A DNA stretch of 45,105 nt from an uncultured Collinsella sp. (GTDB lineage Bacteria; Actinomycetota; Coriobacteriia; Coriobacteriales; Coriobacteriaceae): positions 1 through 45,105 of the forward strand of contig CAAEEX010000076.1 in assembly GCA_900755005.1 (NCBI GenBank). The letters are read 5' to 3'. Below are positions 16,435 to 24,701 of the stretch, in pieces; the first letter of the stretch is position 1, and the number at the start of each line of letters is the position of its first letter. A program made the position numbers and the translations under genes. The notes below the pieces were generated by a model that saw only the letters and a list, made by a program, of their open reading frames with translations, was not told the DNA's origin and ran no database searches.

Positions 16435-17079
16435 TTAGAGCGTGCCGCCGTACATGTAGACGATAAAGCCGTCACCGGTGTCTTGGCTGTGGTCCTCTAG
16501 GATGCGCTTCATGTTGAGGTGCTCGTAGAACTGCCAATCGGAGTTGCAGTCGCTCATCAGGAAGAATTTGGTGCACCCGGCTTTGGCGAGTTCGGCGCGC
16601 GCAAGGTCGATGAGCGCACGGCCGAGCCCCTTGCCCTGCCACTCGGGCACGATGATGATCAGGTTGAGCTGGCCCTGGGCATATTCGTTGCCCGTGGCGG
16701 CAAAGCGGTCGGCTGTTGCCTTCTCGCGGCTATCGCCAAAGAGCGAGCCTTCGAGCTTGGCATCGGCGGTCTTTGCCATCTCGGTTGCCTGGGCGAACAT
16801 CTCGTTGTAGCAGGGCTCCCACGTGGGATTGGTGCGCGGCTTTCCGTCCTCGAAGATGCCGATGCAGCAGGCGGCGATAATGCGGCCCTCGGCCTCGGCG
16901 ACGAGCGCGATGGGGGAGCGCTGCAGCTGCATGGCGATGTTAAAACGCGCGCAGAAATCGGCGGCTTCGACGTCGCCTCGGTTGCGCAGCGTGTTGCACC
17001 ACAGCTGGTTGTAGATGGCGGCGATGCCGGCCAGGTCATCGAGCGTGGCGGCACGCAGAGTTACGTTGTCAAGGCTCAT
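16435..17079 (-). CDS. GNAT family N-acetyltransferase
   Basis: Protein of 214 aa, Gcn5-related acetyltransferase that would transfer acetyl from acetyl-CoA to an amine. The acetyl-CoA site is in PEWQGKGLGRALIDLARAEL, with the R/QxxGxG/A pattern as QGKGLG. The C-terminus (FYEHLNMKRI) is also typical. The start at 17079 is preceded on the minus strand by AAGGAGCCCCC; a longer start at 17094 lacks a site. An 82-bp space holding a palindrome GCCGGGTACCCGGC (16400-16413) separates it from the convergent AlbA gene. The substrate is unknown. Confidence 0.8.
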   Translation of the reverse strand: MSLDNVTLRAATLDDLAGIAAIYNQLWCNTLRNRGDVEAADFCARFNIAMQLQRSPIALVAEAEGRIIAACCIGIFEDGKPRTNPTWEPCYNEMFAQATEMAKTADAKLEGSLFGDSREKATADRFAATGNEYAQGQLNLIIIVPEWQGKGLGRALIDLARAELAKAGCTKFFLMSDCNSDWQFYEHLNMKRILEDHSQDTGDGFIVYMYGGTL

Positions 17080-17202
17080 GGGGGCTCCTTCCAAGTTGGG
17101 TCAGGCCACTTCTGAGTGTGACATGGCCGCAGGGCGCCCGCATCAATCATTCGGTAGACGACCCCCGATCCCACGGGGGCGGAGGGCTCCAAGAGGGAAT
17201 AA

Positions 17203-17400
17203 GAGTGGATTATCGAACGCCCGCTCGACGAGAGTGGATAATCTTCCACTTTCGCCCGAAAAGCAGGCCAAAAACGGGAGATTATCCACCCTCATTCTGG
17301 GTAGTCGTTGGGGATGTTCTTAAACGACCAGTCATTAAAGAACGTCCCCAATGACTACCCCAAGGAATATCCCAGACTGCCGGCAGAAAAGGAACGTCCC
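17203..17400. repeat. Cluster of intergenic inverted repeats
   Basis: Gene-free stretch with several repeats. GTGGATAATCT (17234-17244) is complementary to AGATTATCCAC (17279-17289), and a third relative, GAGTGGATTATCG, is at 17203-17215. Next, a 23-nt arm at 17299-17321 pairs with 17338-17360; its two non-matching positions are both G-T wobbles. A third hairpin lies near 17373-17400. The last two hold GGGACGTTC on the minus strand, similar to the family D loops. No ORF here is convincing. Confidence 0.5.
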
Positions 17401-17452
17401 TAACTGCCGCATCCGGAGCAAGGCAACGCCGCAGGCAGAGGACGGACAGCGA

Positions 17453-17551
17453 GCGGGCCGCATTTGAGACAAGGTGGCGTGAAACGAAAGGGCGCTGACC
17501 TTCTGGTCGCGCCCTTGAAGTTGAACGTCAGATTGTCCAAATGCGGCCCGC
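17453..17551 (+). repeat. Family A intergenic hairpin, copy 2
   Basis: Outer arms GCGGGCCGCATTTG (17453-17466) and CAAATGCGGCCCGC (17538-17551) are perfect. The middle stem TGGCGT (17475-17480) with ACGTCA (17525-17530) needs a G-T wobble where copy 1 has A-T, and the inner stem is about 12 bp. The flanks CAAGG, GAAA, TTGA and GATTG match copy 1. It lies directly after the stop of the minus-strand DAHP synthase gene and may be its terminator. Confidence 0.6.
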
Positions 17552-17555
17552 GTAA

Positions 17556-18587
17556 CTAAACCCGCTCCGCGATCTCGTGGATGAGGTAGTCGGTCTTTTC
17601 CCAGCCCAGGCACGGGTCGGTGATCGACTTGCCAAAGACGCCGCCGTCGACCGGCTGGTTGCCATCCTCCAGGTAGGACTCGATCATAAAGCCCTTGACC
17701 AGCTTGGAGATGGACTCGTTGCGGCGGCAGCTATCGAGCACCTCCTTGCAAATGCGATACTGCTCAAGCGGTCGCTTGCCCGAGTTGTCATGGTTGCAGT
17801 CGATGACCGCCGCCGGATTGGCGTAGCCGGCGTGCTCGGTATAGCGCTCGGCCAGGCGCTCGAGGTGCTCGTAGTGGTAGTTGGGGTAGGTGCGCCCATC
17901 GAGGCCGATGTAGCCACGCATGACGGCGTGTGCGAGCGGATTGCCATCGCAATCGACTTCCCAGTTACGGAAGATAAAGCTCTGGTGCGCCTGTGCGGCG
18001 TAAATGGAGTTAAGCATGACGGTGGTGGAACCGGCGGTGGGGTTTTTCATGCCGACGGGCACCGAGATGCCGCTCGACACCAGGCGATGCTCCTGGTTTT
18101 CGACCGAGCGTGCGCCCACGGCAACATAGCTCAGCAGGTCAACGAGGTACTGATAGTTGGAGGGGTAGAGCATCTCGTCGGCGGTGAAGAAGCCCGTCTC
18201 CTCGATGACGCGCAGGTGCATGTGGCGGATGGCCTTGACGCCCTCGAGCAGGTCGTCGGGAGCCTCGGGGTTGGGGTTGTGCAGCAGGCCCTTGTAACCG
18301 GTGCCCTTGGTACGCGGCTTGTTGGTGTAGACGCGAGGAATGATGATGAGTTTGTCCTTGACCTCCTCGGCGGTCTTGGCCAGTCGGTTCATGTACTCAA
18401 GTACCGAATCCTCGCGGTCGGCAGAGCACGGGCCGATGATGAGCACCTTGCGTGCGTCCTCGCCGGTAAAGACCTTGGCGACCTCGGCGTCAAATGCCTG
18501 CTTTTTGGCGGTAAGCTCGGCAGAAAGCGGCATTTCCTCGCGGATCTCCATGGGGATCGGCAGCCTGCGTTTGAATTCCATGGCCAT
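17556..18587 (-). CDS. aroF: 3-deoxy-7-phosphoheptulonate synthase
   Basis: Protein of 343 aa, class I DAHP synthase. It joins phosphoenolpyruvate and erythrose 4-phosphate to open the shikimate pathway. Motifs: GPCSADRED (family GPCS), PRVYTNKPRTKGTGYKGL, PVGMKNPTAGS, and DCNHDNSGK with metal and substrate residues. Length fits the AroF/G/H family. Its feedback specificity (Phe, Tyr or Trp) cannot be told from sequence alone, so the symbol is a family label. The start ATG at 18587 follows GAGGAGGCCCCT. It stands alone, with a family A hairpin at its 3' end. Confidence 0.9.
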   Translation of the reverse strand: MAMEFKRRLPIPMEIREEMPLSAELTAKKQAFDAEVAKVFTGEDARKVLIIGPCSADREDSVLEYMNRLAKTAEEVKDKLIIIPRVYTNKPRTKGTGYKGLLHNPNPEAPDDLLEGVKAIRHMHLRVIEETGFFTADEMLYPSNYQYLVDLLSYVAVGARSVENQEHRLVSSGISVPVGMKNPTAGSTTVMLNSIYAAQAHQSFIFRNWEVDCDGNPLAHAVMRGYIGLDGRTYPNYHYEHLERLAERYTEHAGYANPAAVIDCNHDNSGKRPLEQYRICKEVLDSCRRNESISKLVKGFMIESYLEDGNQPVDGGVFGKSITDPCLGWEKTDYLIHEIAERV

Positions 18588-18672
18588 AGGGGCCTCCTCA
18601 ATCTATAGAAAGAGCAATAAGCGTATTGTCGAGTGCTCGGCATTATCCGCTGTCGCACGCTAAAGTGCAAGC

Positions 18673-18713
18673 AAAACCTGCCAAAAAGGGACAGGTTTAT
18701 TTTGGCAGGTTTT
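18673..18713 (+). repeat. Family D hairpin, GGGACA loop
   Basis: AAAACCTGCCAAAA (18673-18686) pairs perfectly with TTTTGGCAGGTTTT (18700-18713) around a 13-nt loop AGGGACAGGTTTA. Other copies, with unrelated stems but GGGACA in a 13-15-nt loop, are at 23621, 25796, 36647 and 43825. They look like REP-type elements. No transposase is in the window. Confidence 0.6.
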
Positions 18714-18810
18714 ATCTGGGTAAACGTTGGCAGGCCTTGGAATGGAATGATGCCACGTGGCTTGGAAGAGACCGTCGATCGAGTTCCAGGGGAAGCGGTT
18801 CGAGGGCTGC

Positions 18811-18849
18811 AAAACAAAAACGGGGACGCAGATTGTCCTGCGTCCCCGT
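18811..18849 (-). terminator. Intrinsic terminator of MarR-ABC-ABC operon
   Basis: On the minus strand an 11-bp stem (arms at 18820-18830 and 18839-18849, GGGGACGCA core) is followed by TTTTTGTTTT. It lies 33 bp after the last ABC gene. Confidence 0.8.
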
Positions 18850-18881
18850 TCTCGGGCGTTATTCGTTCCCTGCGGCAGAAT

Positions 18882-20738
18882 TTACGCCGCTTCGTCGAAC
18901 TGCGAATTGTACAGGTCGGCGTAGAAGCCGCCTTGGGCGAGCAGCTCGTCGTGCGTGCCCTTCTCGACGATGTCGCCGTCGCGAATCACCAAGATCACGT
19001 CGGCGTTGCGGATCGTGGACAGGCGATGCGCGATGACAAAGCTCGTGCGGCCCTGCATCAGCGCATCCATGGCGCGCTGAATAAGCTCTTCGGTACGGGT
19101 ATCGACGTTGGAAGTCGCCTCGTCCAAAATCAGCGCCGGACGGTCGGCCAAAATGGCGCGGGCGATGGTCACGAGTTGGCGCTGGCCCTGTGAGAGGTTG
19201 GTGCCCTCCTCATTGATCATAAAGTCGTAGCCGCCGGCGAGCGTATGGATAAAGTGGTCGCAGCGTGCGGCGCGTGCAGCGGCCTCGACCTCGGCGTCGG
19301 TCGCATCGGGGCGTCCGTAGCGGATGTTCTCGCGGATGGTGCCGTTAAACAGCCAGGTGTCCTGCAGCACCATGGCAAACTCGCCGCGCAGCGCCGCGCG
19401 GTCCCAGTCGCGCACGTCGACGCCTTCGACGCGCAGCGAACCGCCGTCCACGTCGTAAAAGCGCTGCAGCAGCTTAATGAGCGTGGTCTTGCCGGCGCCG
19501 GTGGGGCCGACGATGGCGATGGTCTGACCGGGCTGCGCCTCGCAGCTAAAGTCGTGGATGATGGTCTTGTCGGGCGTGTAGCCAAACTTGACGTGGTCGA
19601 ACTCCACGTGGCCGGGGCGCTTCTCGGGAATCTGCGCGTCGGCCTTCTGCTCCTCCTCGGGCGCGGCGAGGAACTCAAAGACGCGCTCGGTGGCAGCGGC
19701 CATCGACTGCATCGTGTTGCTCACGTTGCCCAGCTGCTGCACCGGCTGCGTAAAGTTGCGCACGTACTGGATAAAGCTCTGGATGTCGCCGGGCGTGGCA
19801 TTGCCGGTCAGCGCGAGCTGTGCGCCCACCACGACAACGCCCACGTAGCCCATGTTGCCCACCAAGCTCATAAGCGGCATCATCAGGCCCGACAGGAACT
19901 GCGAGCGCCAGCCGCTAATAAAGAGGCGGCCGTTTTGACGGTCGAACTCCTCGATCGAGGCCTCGGCACGGTCGAACACCTGAATGACGTTCTGACCGGC
20001 AAAGTCCTCCTCGATGATGCCGTTGACGGTGCCTAGGACCTGCTGTTGCTCTCGGAAGTACGGCTGCGAGAAGTGGATCATTACGGTCAGGATAATCGCG
20101 GCGGCCGGCAGTGTGAGCACGGTGACGCCGGTGAGCGGCAGACTGATCGAAAGCATCATGACGAGCACGCCGATAATCTGCGTCACCGACGTGATGAGCT
20201 GCGTCACGCTCTGGTTGAGTGACTGGCCGAGCGTATCGACGTCGTTGGTGATGCGGCTGAGCACGTCGCCCTTGCTGTGTCCGTTAAAGTAGCTCATCGG
20301 TACGACGGCAATCTTGGCGGCAATCTCCTTGCGCATGCGATAGCAGATCTTTTGTGTGACGCCGGTCATGAGCCAGCCTTGGATCAGGCTGCAGGCAGAG
20401 CTCGCCAGGTACAGGCAGAGCAAAAGGCCGAGCGTCTTGGCAATCCAGCCAAAGTCGACATCGCCGGTGCCGTTGACCTTGGCAACCAAGCCCTCGAACA
20501 GCTTAGTCGTAACCTGGCCGAGCACCTTGGGCCCCACAATGTTAAAGATGACCGAGCACACGGCAAAGGCGACGGCGGCAAACACGGCAATCTTGTGCTG
20601 GCCGATATAGCCGAGCAGCTGCCTCATGGTGCCCTTAAAGTCCTTGGCCTTTTCGCCACGGCGCATGCCACCCATGCGGCCCATGGGACCACGCTGGCGG
20701 GTGGGCTTGGGAATCTGAGTCTTGGTCTCGTCTGCCAT
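18882..20738 (-). CDS. ABC exporter half-transporter, canonical NBD
   Basis: Protein of 618 aa: a six-helix membrane domain (about 45-330) and an ATPase domain (about 375-610). Walker A GPTGAGKTT is near 411-419, signature LSQGQRQ near 515, Walker B LILDEATSNVD near 537-547 with the catalytic Glu, and the switch His is in IAHRLSTI. Its partner is the upstream gene, sharing a TAATG junction (1-base overlap), so they form a heterodimeric exporter. This protein supplies the catalytic Walker B Glu and switch His, and the partner's ATP site is degenerate. The N-terminus is basic and Gly/Met-rich. The substrate is unknown; multidrug, lipid or peptide export is possible. Confidence 0.87.
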   Translation of the reverse strand: MADETKTQIPKPTRQRGPMGRMGGMRRGEKAKDFKGTMRQLLGYIGQHKIAVFAAVAFAVCSVIFNIVGPKVLGQVTTKLFEGLVAKVNGTGDVDFGWIAKTLGLLLCLYLASSACSLIQGWLMTGVTQKICYRMRKEIAAKIAVVPMSYFNGHSKGDVLSRITNDVDTLGQSLNQSVTQLITSVTQIIGVLVMMLSISLPLTGVTVLTLPAAAIILTVMIHFSQPYFREQQQVLGTVNGIIEEDFAGQNVIQVFDRAEASIEEFDRQNGRLFISGWRSQFLSGLMMPLMSLVGNMGYVGVVVVGAQLALTGNATPGDIQSFIQYVRNFTQPVQQLGNVSNTMQSMAAATERVFEFLAAPEEEQKADAQIPEKRPGHVEFDHVKFGYTPDKTIIHDFSCEAQPGQTIAIVGPTGAGKTTLIKLLQRFYDVDGGSLRVEGVDVRDWDRAALRGEFAMVLQDTWLFNGTIRENIRYGRPDATDAEVEAAARAARCDHFIHTLAGGYDFMINEEGTNLSQGQRQLVTIARAILADRPALILDEATSNVDTRTEELIQRAMDALMQGRTSFVIAHRLSTIRNADVILVIRDGDIVEKGTHDELLAQGGFYADLYNSQFDEAA

Positions 20739-23107
20739 TAGCGCTCGCCTCCTTCCATGACGGCTGCAATTTCTTCTTGGGTAAGCCCCAGCTCCTCGGC
20801 GGAAAGCTGCGACTGTGCAATCTCCAGGTACGCCGGGCAGCCGTGCAGCAGCTCCTCGTGCGTGCCGGTGCCCACCACGTGGCCGTCGTCGAGCACGATA
20901 ATCTGGTCGGCGTGCATGATGGTCGCGATGCGCTGGGCCACGACCACGAGTGCGGCGTCGGTAACGTTTTTGGCAAGCTCCTCGCGCAGGCGGGCGTCGG
21001 TCTTGTAGTCGAGCGCGCTAAACGAGTCATCGAACACCACGACCTCGGGCTTTTTGGCCAACGCGCGGGCAATGGCCAGGCGTTGGCGCTGACCACCCGA
21101 AACATTGGAGCCGCCCTGGCTGATGGGGGAGTCGTAGCCGCCCTCGCGCTCGGCGATAAAGTCCTCGGCCTGGGCGATGCGTGCCGCCTGGCGCATATCA
21201 TCATCGCTCACCATGTCGCCGGCAAACTTGAGGTTGCTCGCGACGGTGCCCGAGAACAGGCGACCCTGCTGCGGGATGTAACCAATGCGGTGGCGCAGCT
21301 CGGAAAGGGTCATGTCGCGCACGTCGATGCCGTCGAGCGAAATGCTGCCGCCCGTGACGTCGTACAGGCGCGGAATCAGCTGCACGAGCGTGGACTTGCC
21401 CGAGCCCGTGGAGCCAATGATGCCGAGCATCTGACCGGCATGCGTGGTGAAGTTCACGCCGCTGATGACATCGGCGCGGGCATCGGGATACTGGAAGCTC
21501 ACGTCGCGGAAGGTGAGCTCACCGCGCGGCGCGCTGGCCGCGGGCAGTTTGGGCGAGGCAGGGTCGTTGATGCTGGTGGGGCAGGTGATGACCTCTTCCA
21601 CGCGCTCGGCTGCGACCTCGGCGCGGGGCAGGATGACCGAAACCATGGTGAGGATCATAAACGCCATGACGATCTGCATGGTGTAGGAGATGAACGCCAT
21701 CATGTTGCCGACCTGCATCACGCCGTCAGACACGCCCTGCGCGCCAAACCAGACGATAAGCACGGTGATGCAGTTCATAACGAGCATCATGAGCGGCATC
21801 ATAAAGCTCATGGCTCGGTTGGTGTAGAGCTGCGTGGTCATAAGGTCGAGCGAAGCCTTGTCAAAGCGCTCAAGCTCATGCTCCTCGCGGTTGAACGAAC
21901 GGATAGGCATAAGGCCGTCGAGCAGCTCGCGGGCGGTAAGGTTCACGCGGTCCACAAAGCTCTGCATCTTTTTGAACTTGGGCATGGTGAGGCCCATAAG
22001 CACGCCGACGACGGCCGAGACCGCGATGATGGCCACGGCGATGGTCCACTCCAGGCCGGTGTGGTTGGCCAGGACGCGCATGACGGCGACGATGCCCATG
22101 ACGGGCGCCATGAGGCACATGCGGATAAACAGGGTTGCGGCCATCTGAATCTGCTGAATGTCGTTGGTGCAGCGAGTGATGAGCGAGGCCTGGCTAAACT
22201 TGCCCACCTCGGCTGGCGAGAAGTGCATGACCTTGTTGAAGGTCTCGCGGCGCAGGTCGCGTGCGATGGAACAGGCGGTGCGCGAGGCCACGGCGCCGGT
22301 TAGGATGGTGGCGACCAGTGAGATCAGGCACAGACCAAACATCGTGGTCGCCATGCGGCCCAGGTAGGCGTTCTGCACGTCGGCGGGGTCGATACCCTGC
22401 GCCTTGTACTCGTCTTGCACATAGCTCACGGCGCGTTGGGTCACGATGGAGCCCGACATGGAGCCCATTTTGTCCGCCATTTCATTGGCGCCCTCGACGA
22501 GCTTGCTTTGGTCTACCAGACCGCCCTCGACACCTAGGCGCAGACTCTTCATGGTGATCTTGCCGCCGTCGGCATCAATCTGCTTTTGCATGTTTTGCGC
22601 CGCTGTGGCCTTCTGCTGCATCTCGGCGAGCTGCTCGGGCGTCATTGCCGCCATCTGCTCGGGGGTGGGCATGGCCTGGGCGCCGCCGCCATTGCTTGCC
22701 TCGGTGGATGCGCCGGTCATGTCGCCCATGGAGTCGGCGTCGATGCCTTGGTTGAGCGAAAGGACGACGGTCTCGGGCAGGCTCATAATGTCGGCGAGCT
22801 TGCTGCCGTCGGCGCGCTCATCCTCGGTTCCCTTGTACGTGCGAATCCCGTTTTTGTCTGCCTTGCCAAACGCAGCTTCTACCGTCTTGGCGTCCTTGGT
22901 GCTCATAAAGAGTTCGAGGTCGTCGAGCGATTCGGCGCGGATGGTGTCGGGTACGGGCGAGGCGATGCCGCCTTGTTGCACGCCCACGTCGACGATGTCG
23001 CTCATATAGGTAGGCAGCGCCAGATCGGCGTTGCAGCTGATTACGATAAGCACGATAGCTGCGAACAGTGCCAGGACATGCTTTTTAAAGAGCTTGAGAA
23101 TCCTCAC
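20738..23107 (-). CDS. ABC exporter half-transporter with large extracellular insert
   Basis: Protein of 789 aa. A first membrane helix (about 9-34) is followed by some 210 hydrophilic residues, rich in Met/Gln and helix-forming (MPTPEQMAAMTPEQLAEMQQ), before helix 2; by topology this segment is outside the membrane. The ATPase domain has Walker A GSTGSGKST and signature VSGGQRQ. Walker B ends in FDDSFSALD with Asp in place of catalytic Glu, and the switch His is Gln (VVVAQRIATI), so its ATP site is degenerate. It pairs with the downstream half-transporter. The start codon is GTG, overlapping the MarR stop by 4 bases. Confidence 0.85.
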   Translation of the reverse strand: MRILKLFKKHVLALFAAIVLIVISCNADLALPTYMSDIVDVGVQQGGIASPVPDTIRAESLDDLELFMSTKDAKTVEAAFGKADKNGIRTYKGTEDERADGSKLADIMSLPETVVLSLNQGIDADSMGDMTGASTEASNGGGAQAMPTPEQMAAMTPEQLAEMQQKATAAQNMQKQIDADGGKITMKSLRLGVEGGLVDQSKLVEGANEMADKMGSMSGSIVTQRAVSYVQDEYKAQGIDPADVQNAYLGRMATTMFGLCLISLVATILTGAVASRTACSIARDLRRETFNKVMHFSPAEVGKFSQASLITRCTNDIQQIQMAATLFIRMCLMAPVMGIVAVMRVLANHTGLEWTIAVAIIAVSAVVGVLMGLTMPKFKKMQSFVDRVNLTARELLDGLMPIRSFNREEHELERFDKASLDLMTTQLYTNRAMSFMMPLMMLVMNCITVLIVWFGAQGVSDGVMQVGNMMAFISYTMQIVMAFMILTMVSVILPRAEVAAERVEEVITCPTSINDPASPKLPAASAPRGELTFRDVSFQYPDARADVISGVNFTTHAGQMLGIIGSTGSGKSTLVQLIPRLYDVTGGSISLDGIDVRDMTLSELRHRIGYIPQQGRLFSGTVASNLKFAGDMVSDDDMRQAARIAQAEDFIAEREGGYDSPISQGGSNVSGGQRQRLAIARALAKKPEVVVFDDSFSALDYKTDARLREELAKNVTDAALVVVAQRIATIMHADQIIVLDDGHVVGTGTHEELLHGCPAYLEIAQSQLSAEELGLTQEEIAAVMEGGER

Positions 23108-23553
23108 TCGGCATCTCTCCTTTCTTGATTGCGGTCGATAATTTCGTTGGCACGTCTTAAAAGGCGCACCATCTCTTGGGTATCTGTTTCGCCGAGCTGC
23201 TCGAGGAAAGCCGTGGTGCGGTCCTCGAATTCCCGACGTTTGATTTCGAGATCCTGGAATCCTTTGTCGGTCACCGTGACGTGCACGCGACGACGGTCGG
23301 TCTTTGAGTGCTCGCGCTCGACCCAGCCCTTGGCTTCGAGAGCGCGTAGGATATTGGCGATGCGGGCACTCGAGACCCAGGCGCGATCAGCGAGTTCGCT
23401 CGGCGTGAGCGAACCGCCGGCGAGTATGAGGGCGCGCATGACGGCCATCTCGCCGCCGAGGGCTTTGTCCGCAAAGCGCGAAATGCGCTGATGCATGCTG
23501 CCGAACTCGGTAAGGAGCTGGCGCCCAAGTTCACGGAAATCGGTATCTTCCAC
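23104..23553 (-). CDS. MarR-family repressor
   Basis: Protein of 149 aa with the winged-helix MarR fold (LTPSELADRAWVSSARIANILRALEAKGWVERE). MarR proteins usually sense small phenolic or drug-like molecules and repress adjacent transporters. It is first in the operon, followed by two ABC half-transporters with overlapping ends (GTGA), so it very likely controls the exporter. The start is GTG at 23553, preceded by AGGGG. An inverted repeat spans the start region, giving a plausible autoregulatory operator. Confidence 0.85.
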   Translation of the reverse strand: MEDTDFRELGRQLLTEFGSMHQRISRFADKALGGEMAVMRALILAGGSLTPSELADRAWVSSARIANILRALEAKGWVEREHSKTDRRRVHVTVTDKGFQDLEIKRREFEDRTTAFLEQLGETDTQEMVRLLRRANEIIDRNQERRDAE

Positions 23554-23587
23554 CGAAAACCCCTAACACTAGAAACTATTTTCGGTG
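23551..23587. promoter_or_regulatory. Candidate MarR operator
   Basis: CACCGAAAA (23551-23559) and TTTTCGGTG (23579-23587) are perfect inverted arms 19 bp apart at the 5' end of the marR gene. MarR dimers typically bind such dyads in their own promoter. The right arm overlaps the GTG start on the minus strand. Confidence 0.5.
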
Positions 23588-23620
23588 AAAGATGATACCC
23601 CCGCTCAACCATCCTATTCG

Positions 23621-23651
23621 GTGGATTTCTAGGCATGTCCCAAAAATCTAC
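23621..23651 (-). repeat. Family D hairpin, GGGACA loop
   Basis: GTGGATTT (23621-23628) pairs with AAATCTAC (23644-23651), with one G-T wobble, around a 15-nt loop that reads TTGGGACATGCCTAG on the minus strand. It is close to the copy at 43825-43851, TTGGGACATACCTGA in the same frame. The rest of the space between marR and the SDR gene holds an AT-rich stretch and a TATAAT at 23777-23782 without a clear -35. Confidence 0.5.
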
Positions 23652-23843
23652 TTGGCCGCTAGGCAATATTAAGAGTGCATTAAGACTTAAAATCATTCAA
23701 TTGCTGAAGCGTTTCAAAGAACTATTATGCACGCGGTTAGGCGAGGGGTTGTCACCACCATGACGACTGGGACTCATATAATCGCCACGTGCGATGCTCC
23801 AACTTCCCGCAAGGAGACACCTTACATAAAGGGGGATGGAGTC

Positions 23844-24593
23844 ATGGCATTTGACTTCACGGGTAAAACCGCGATCGTTACCGGTGGCACTCAGGGCATT
23901 GGCCTCGAGATCGCCAAGGGTATCGTTGCGGGCGGCGGACACGTCGCGCTCATCGCAAGGAACGCTGCTAAGGGCGAGGCCGCTGTGGCCGAGCTTGGCG
24001 AGGGCAACAAGTTCTATCAGCTCGATGTTGCCGATGCGCCCAAGGCGCGCGAGACCGTCGAGCAGATTTTTACGGACCTGCCGCAAACCAACATCCTGAT
24101 CAACTGCGCTGGCGTCATCAGCACCAAGAAGTTCGACGAGATCGATGACACCGAGTGGCGTCGCACCATCGACATCAACCTCAACGGTACCTTCACTATG
24201 ATGAACGCCGTGTACCCGCACTTTAAGGCGGCCCATGCCGGCACTATCGTCAACGTGAGTTCCGTTGCGGGCAAGATCGGTGGCGGCCTGCTCGGCACAG
24301 CCGCCTACGCCAGCTCCAAGGCCGGTGTTAACGGTCTGACCAAGGCAGTCGCCAAGGAAGGCGGCAAGTTCGGCGTCCGCTGCAACGCCGTGTGCCCGTC
24401 GCTCACGTTGACCGATATGACCTCGATTCTCTCTGACGAGAACTCTCAGCGCATCATCAACGGTATCCCTCTGGGCCGCGCCGCCCAGGCCAGCGAGCCT
24501 GCGCAGATGGTGCTGTTCTTCGCTTCCGACCTCGCCAGCTTCGTGAACGGCGAGATTGGTGACTGCGACGGCGGCATCGTCCTGGACGGGTAA
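23844..24593 (+). CDS. Short-chain dehydrogenase/reductase
   Basis: Protein of 249 aa, classical SDR fold. It has the NAD(P)-binding GGTQGIG (near residue 14), NCAGVI, the active-site Ser in VSSVAG, and the YASSK catalytic Tyr-Lys. The C-terminus (GEIGDCDGGIVLDG) is the usual family ending. It may be FabG-like or a sugar-acid dehydrogenase. The following gene is a 2-keto-3-deoxygluconate-type permease, which hints at a KduD-like role, but close similarity to KduD was not evident. ATG 23844 follows AAAGGGGGATGGAGTC. A longer upstream start is not supported. Confidence 0.8.
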   Translation: MAFDFTGKTAIVTGGTQGIGLEIAKGIVAGGGHVALIARNAAKGEAAVAELGEGNKFYQLDVADAPKARETVEQIFTDLPQTNILINCAGVISTKKFDEIDDTEWRRTIDINLNGTFTMMNAVYPHFKAAHAGTIVNVSSVAGKIGGGLLGTAAYASSKAGVNGLTKAVAKEGGKFGVRCNAVCPSLTLTDMTSILSDENSQRIINGIPLGRAAQASEPAQMVLFFASDLASFVNGEIGDCDGGIVLDG

Positions 24594-24624
24594 TACCCCG
24601 CGGTGATCGTTTGGCGGCGACCCT

Positions 24625-24652
24625 GGCGACTCGGGGTTGTCGCCTTCTTTCT
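24625..24652 (+). terminator. Possible terminator after SDR gene
   Basis: GGCGAC (24625-24630) pairs with GTCGCC (24639-24644), followed by TTCTTTCT. The stem is short, so it may be leaky and the permease may be partly cotranscribed. Confidence 0.4.
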
Positions 24653-24701
24653 GACATAGGCGCGTGCGGCTTCGATTCGCATGCATCCAAAGGAGATATA
24701 T

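Noticed and set aside
23844..24593. Naming the SDR as 7-beta-hydroxysteroid dehydrogenase or KduD
   Set aside because: The Collinsella bile-acid enzyme as I recall it differs in sequence, and KduD similarity is only general; the neighbour permease is weak support.
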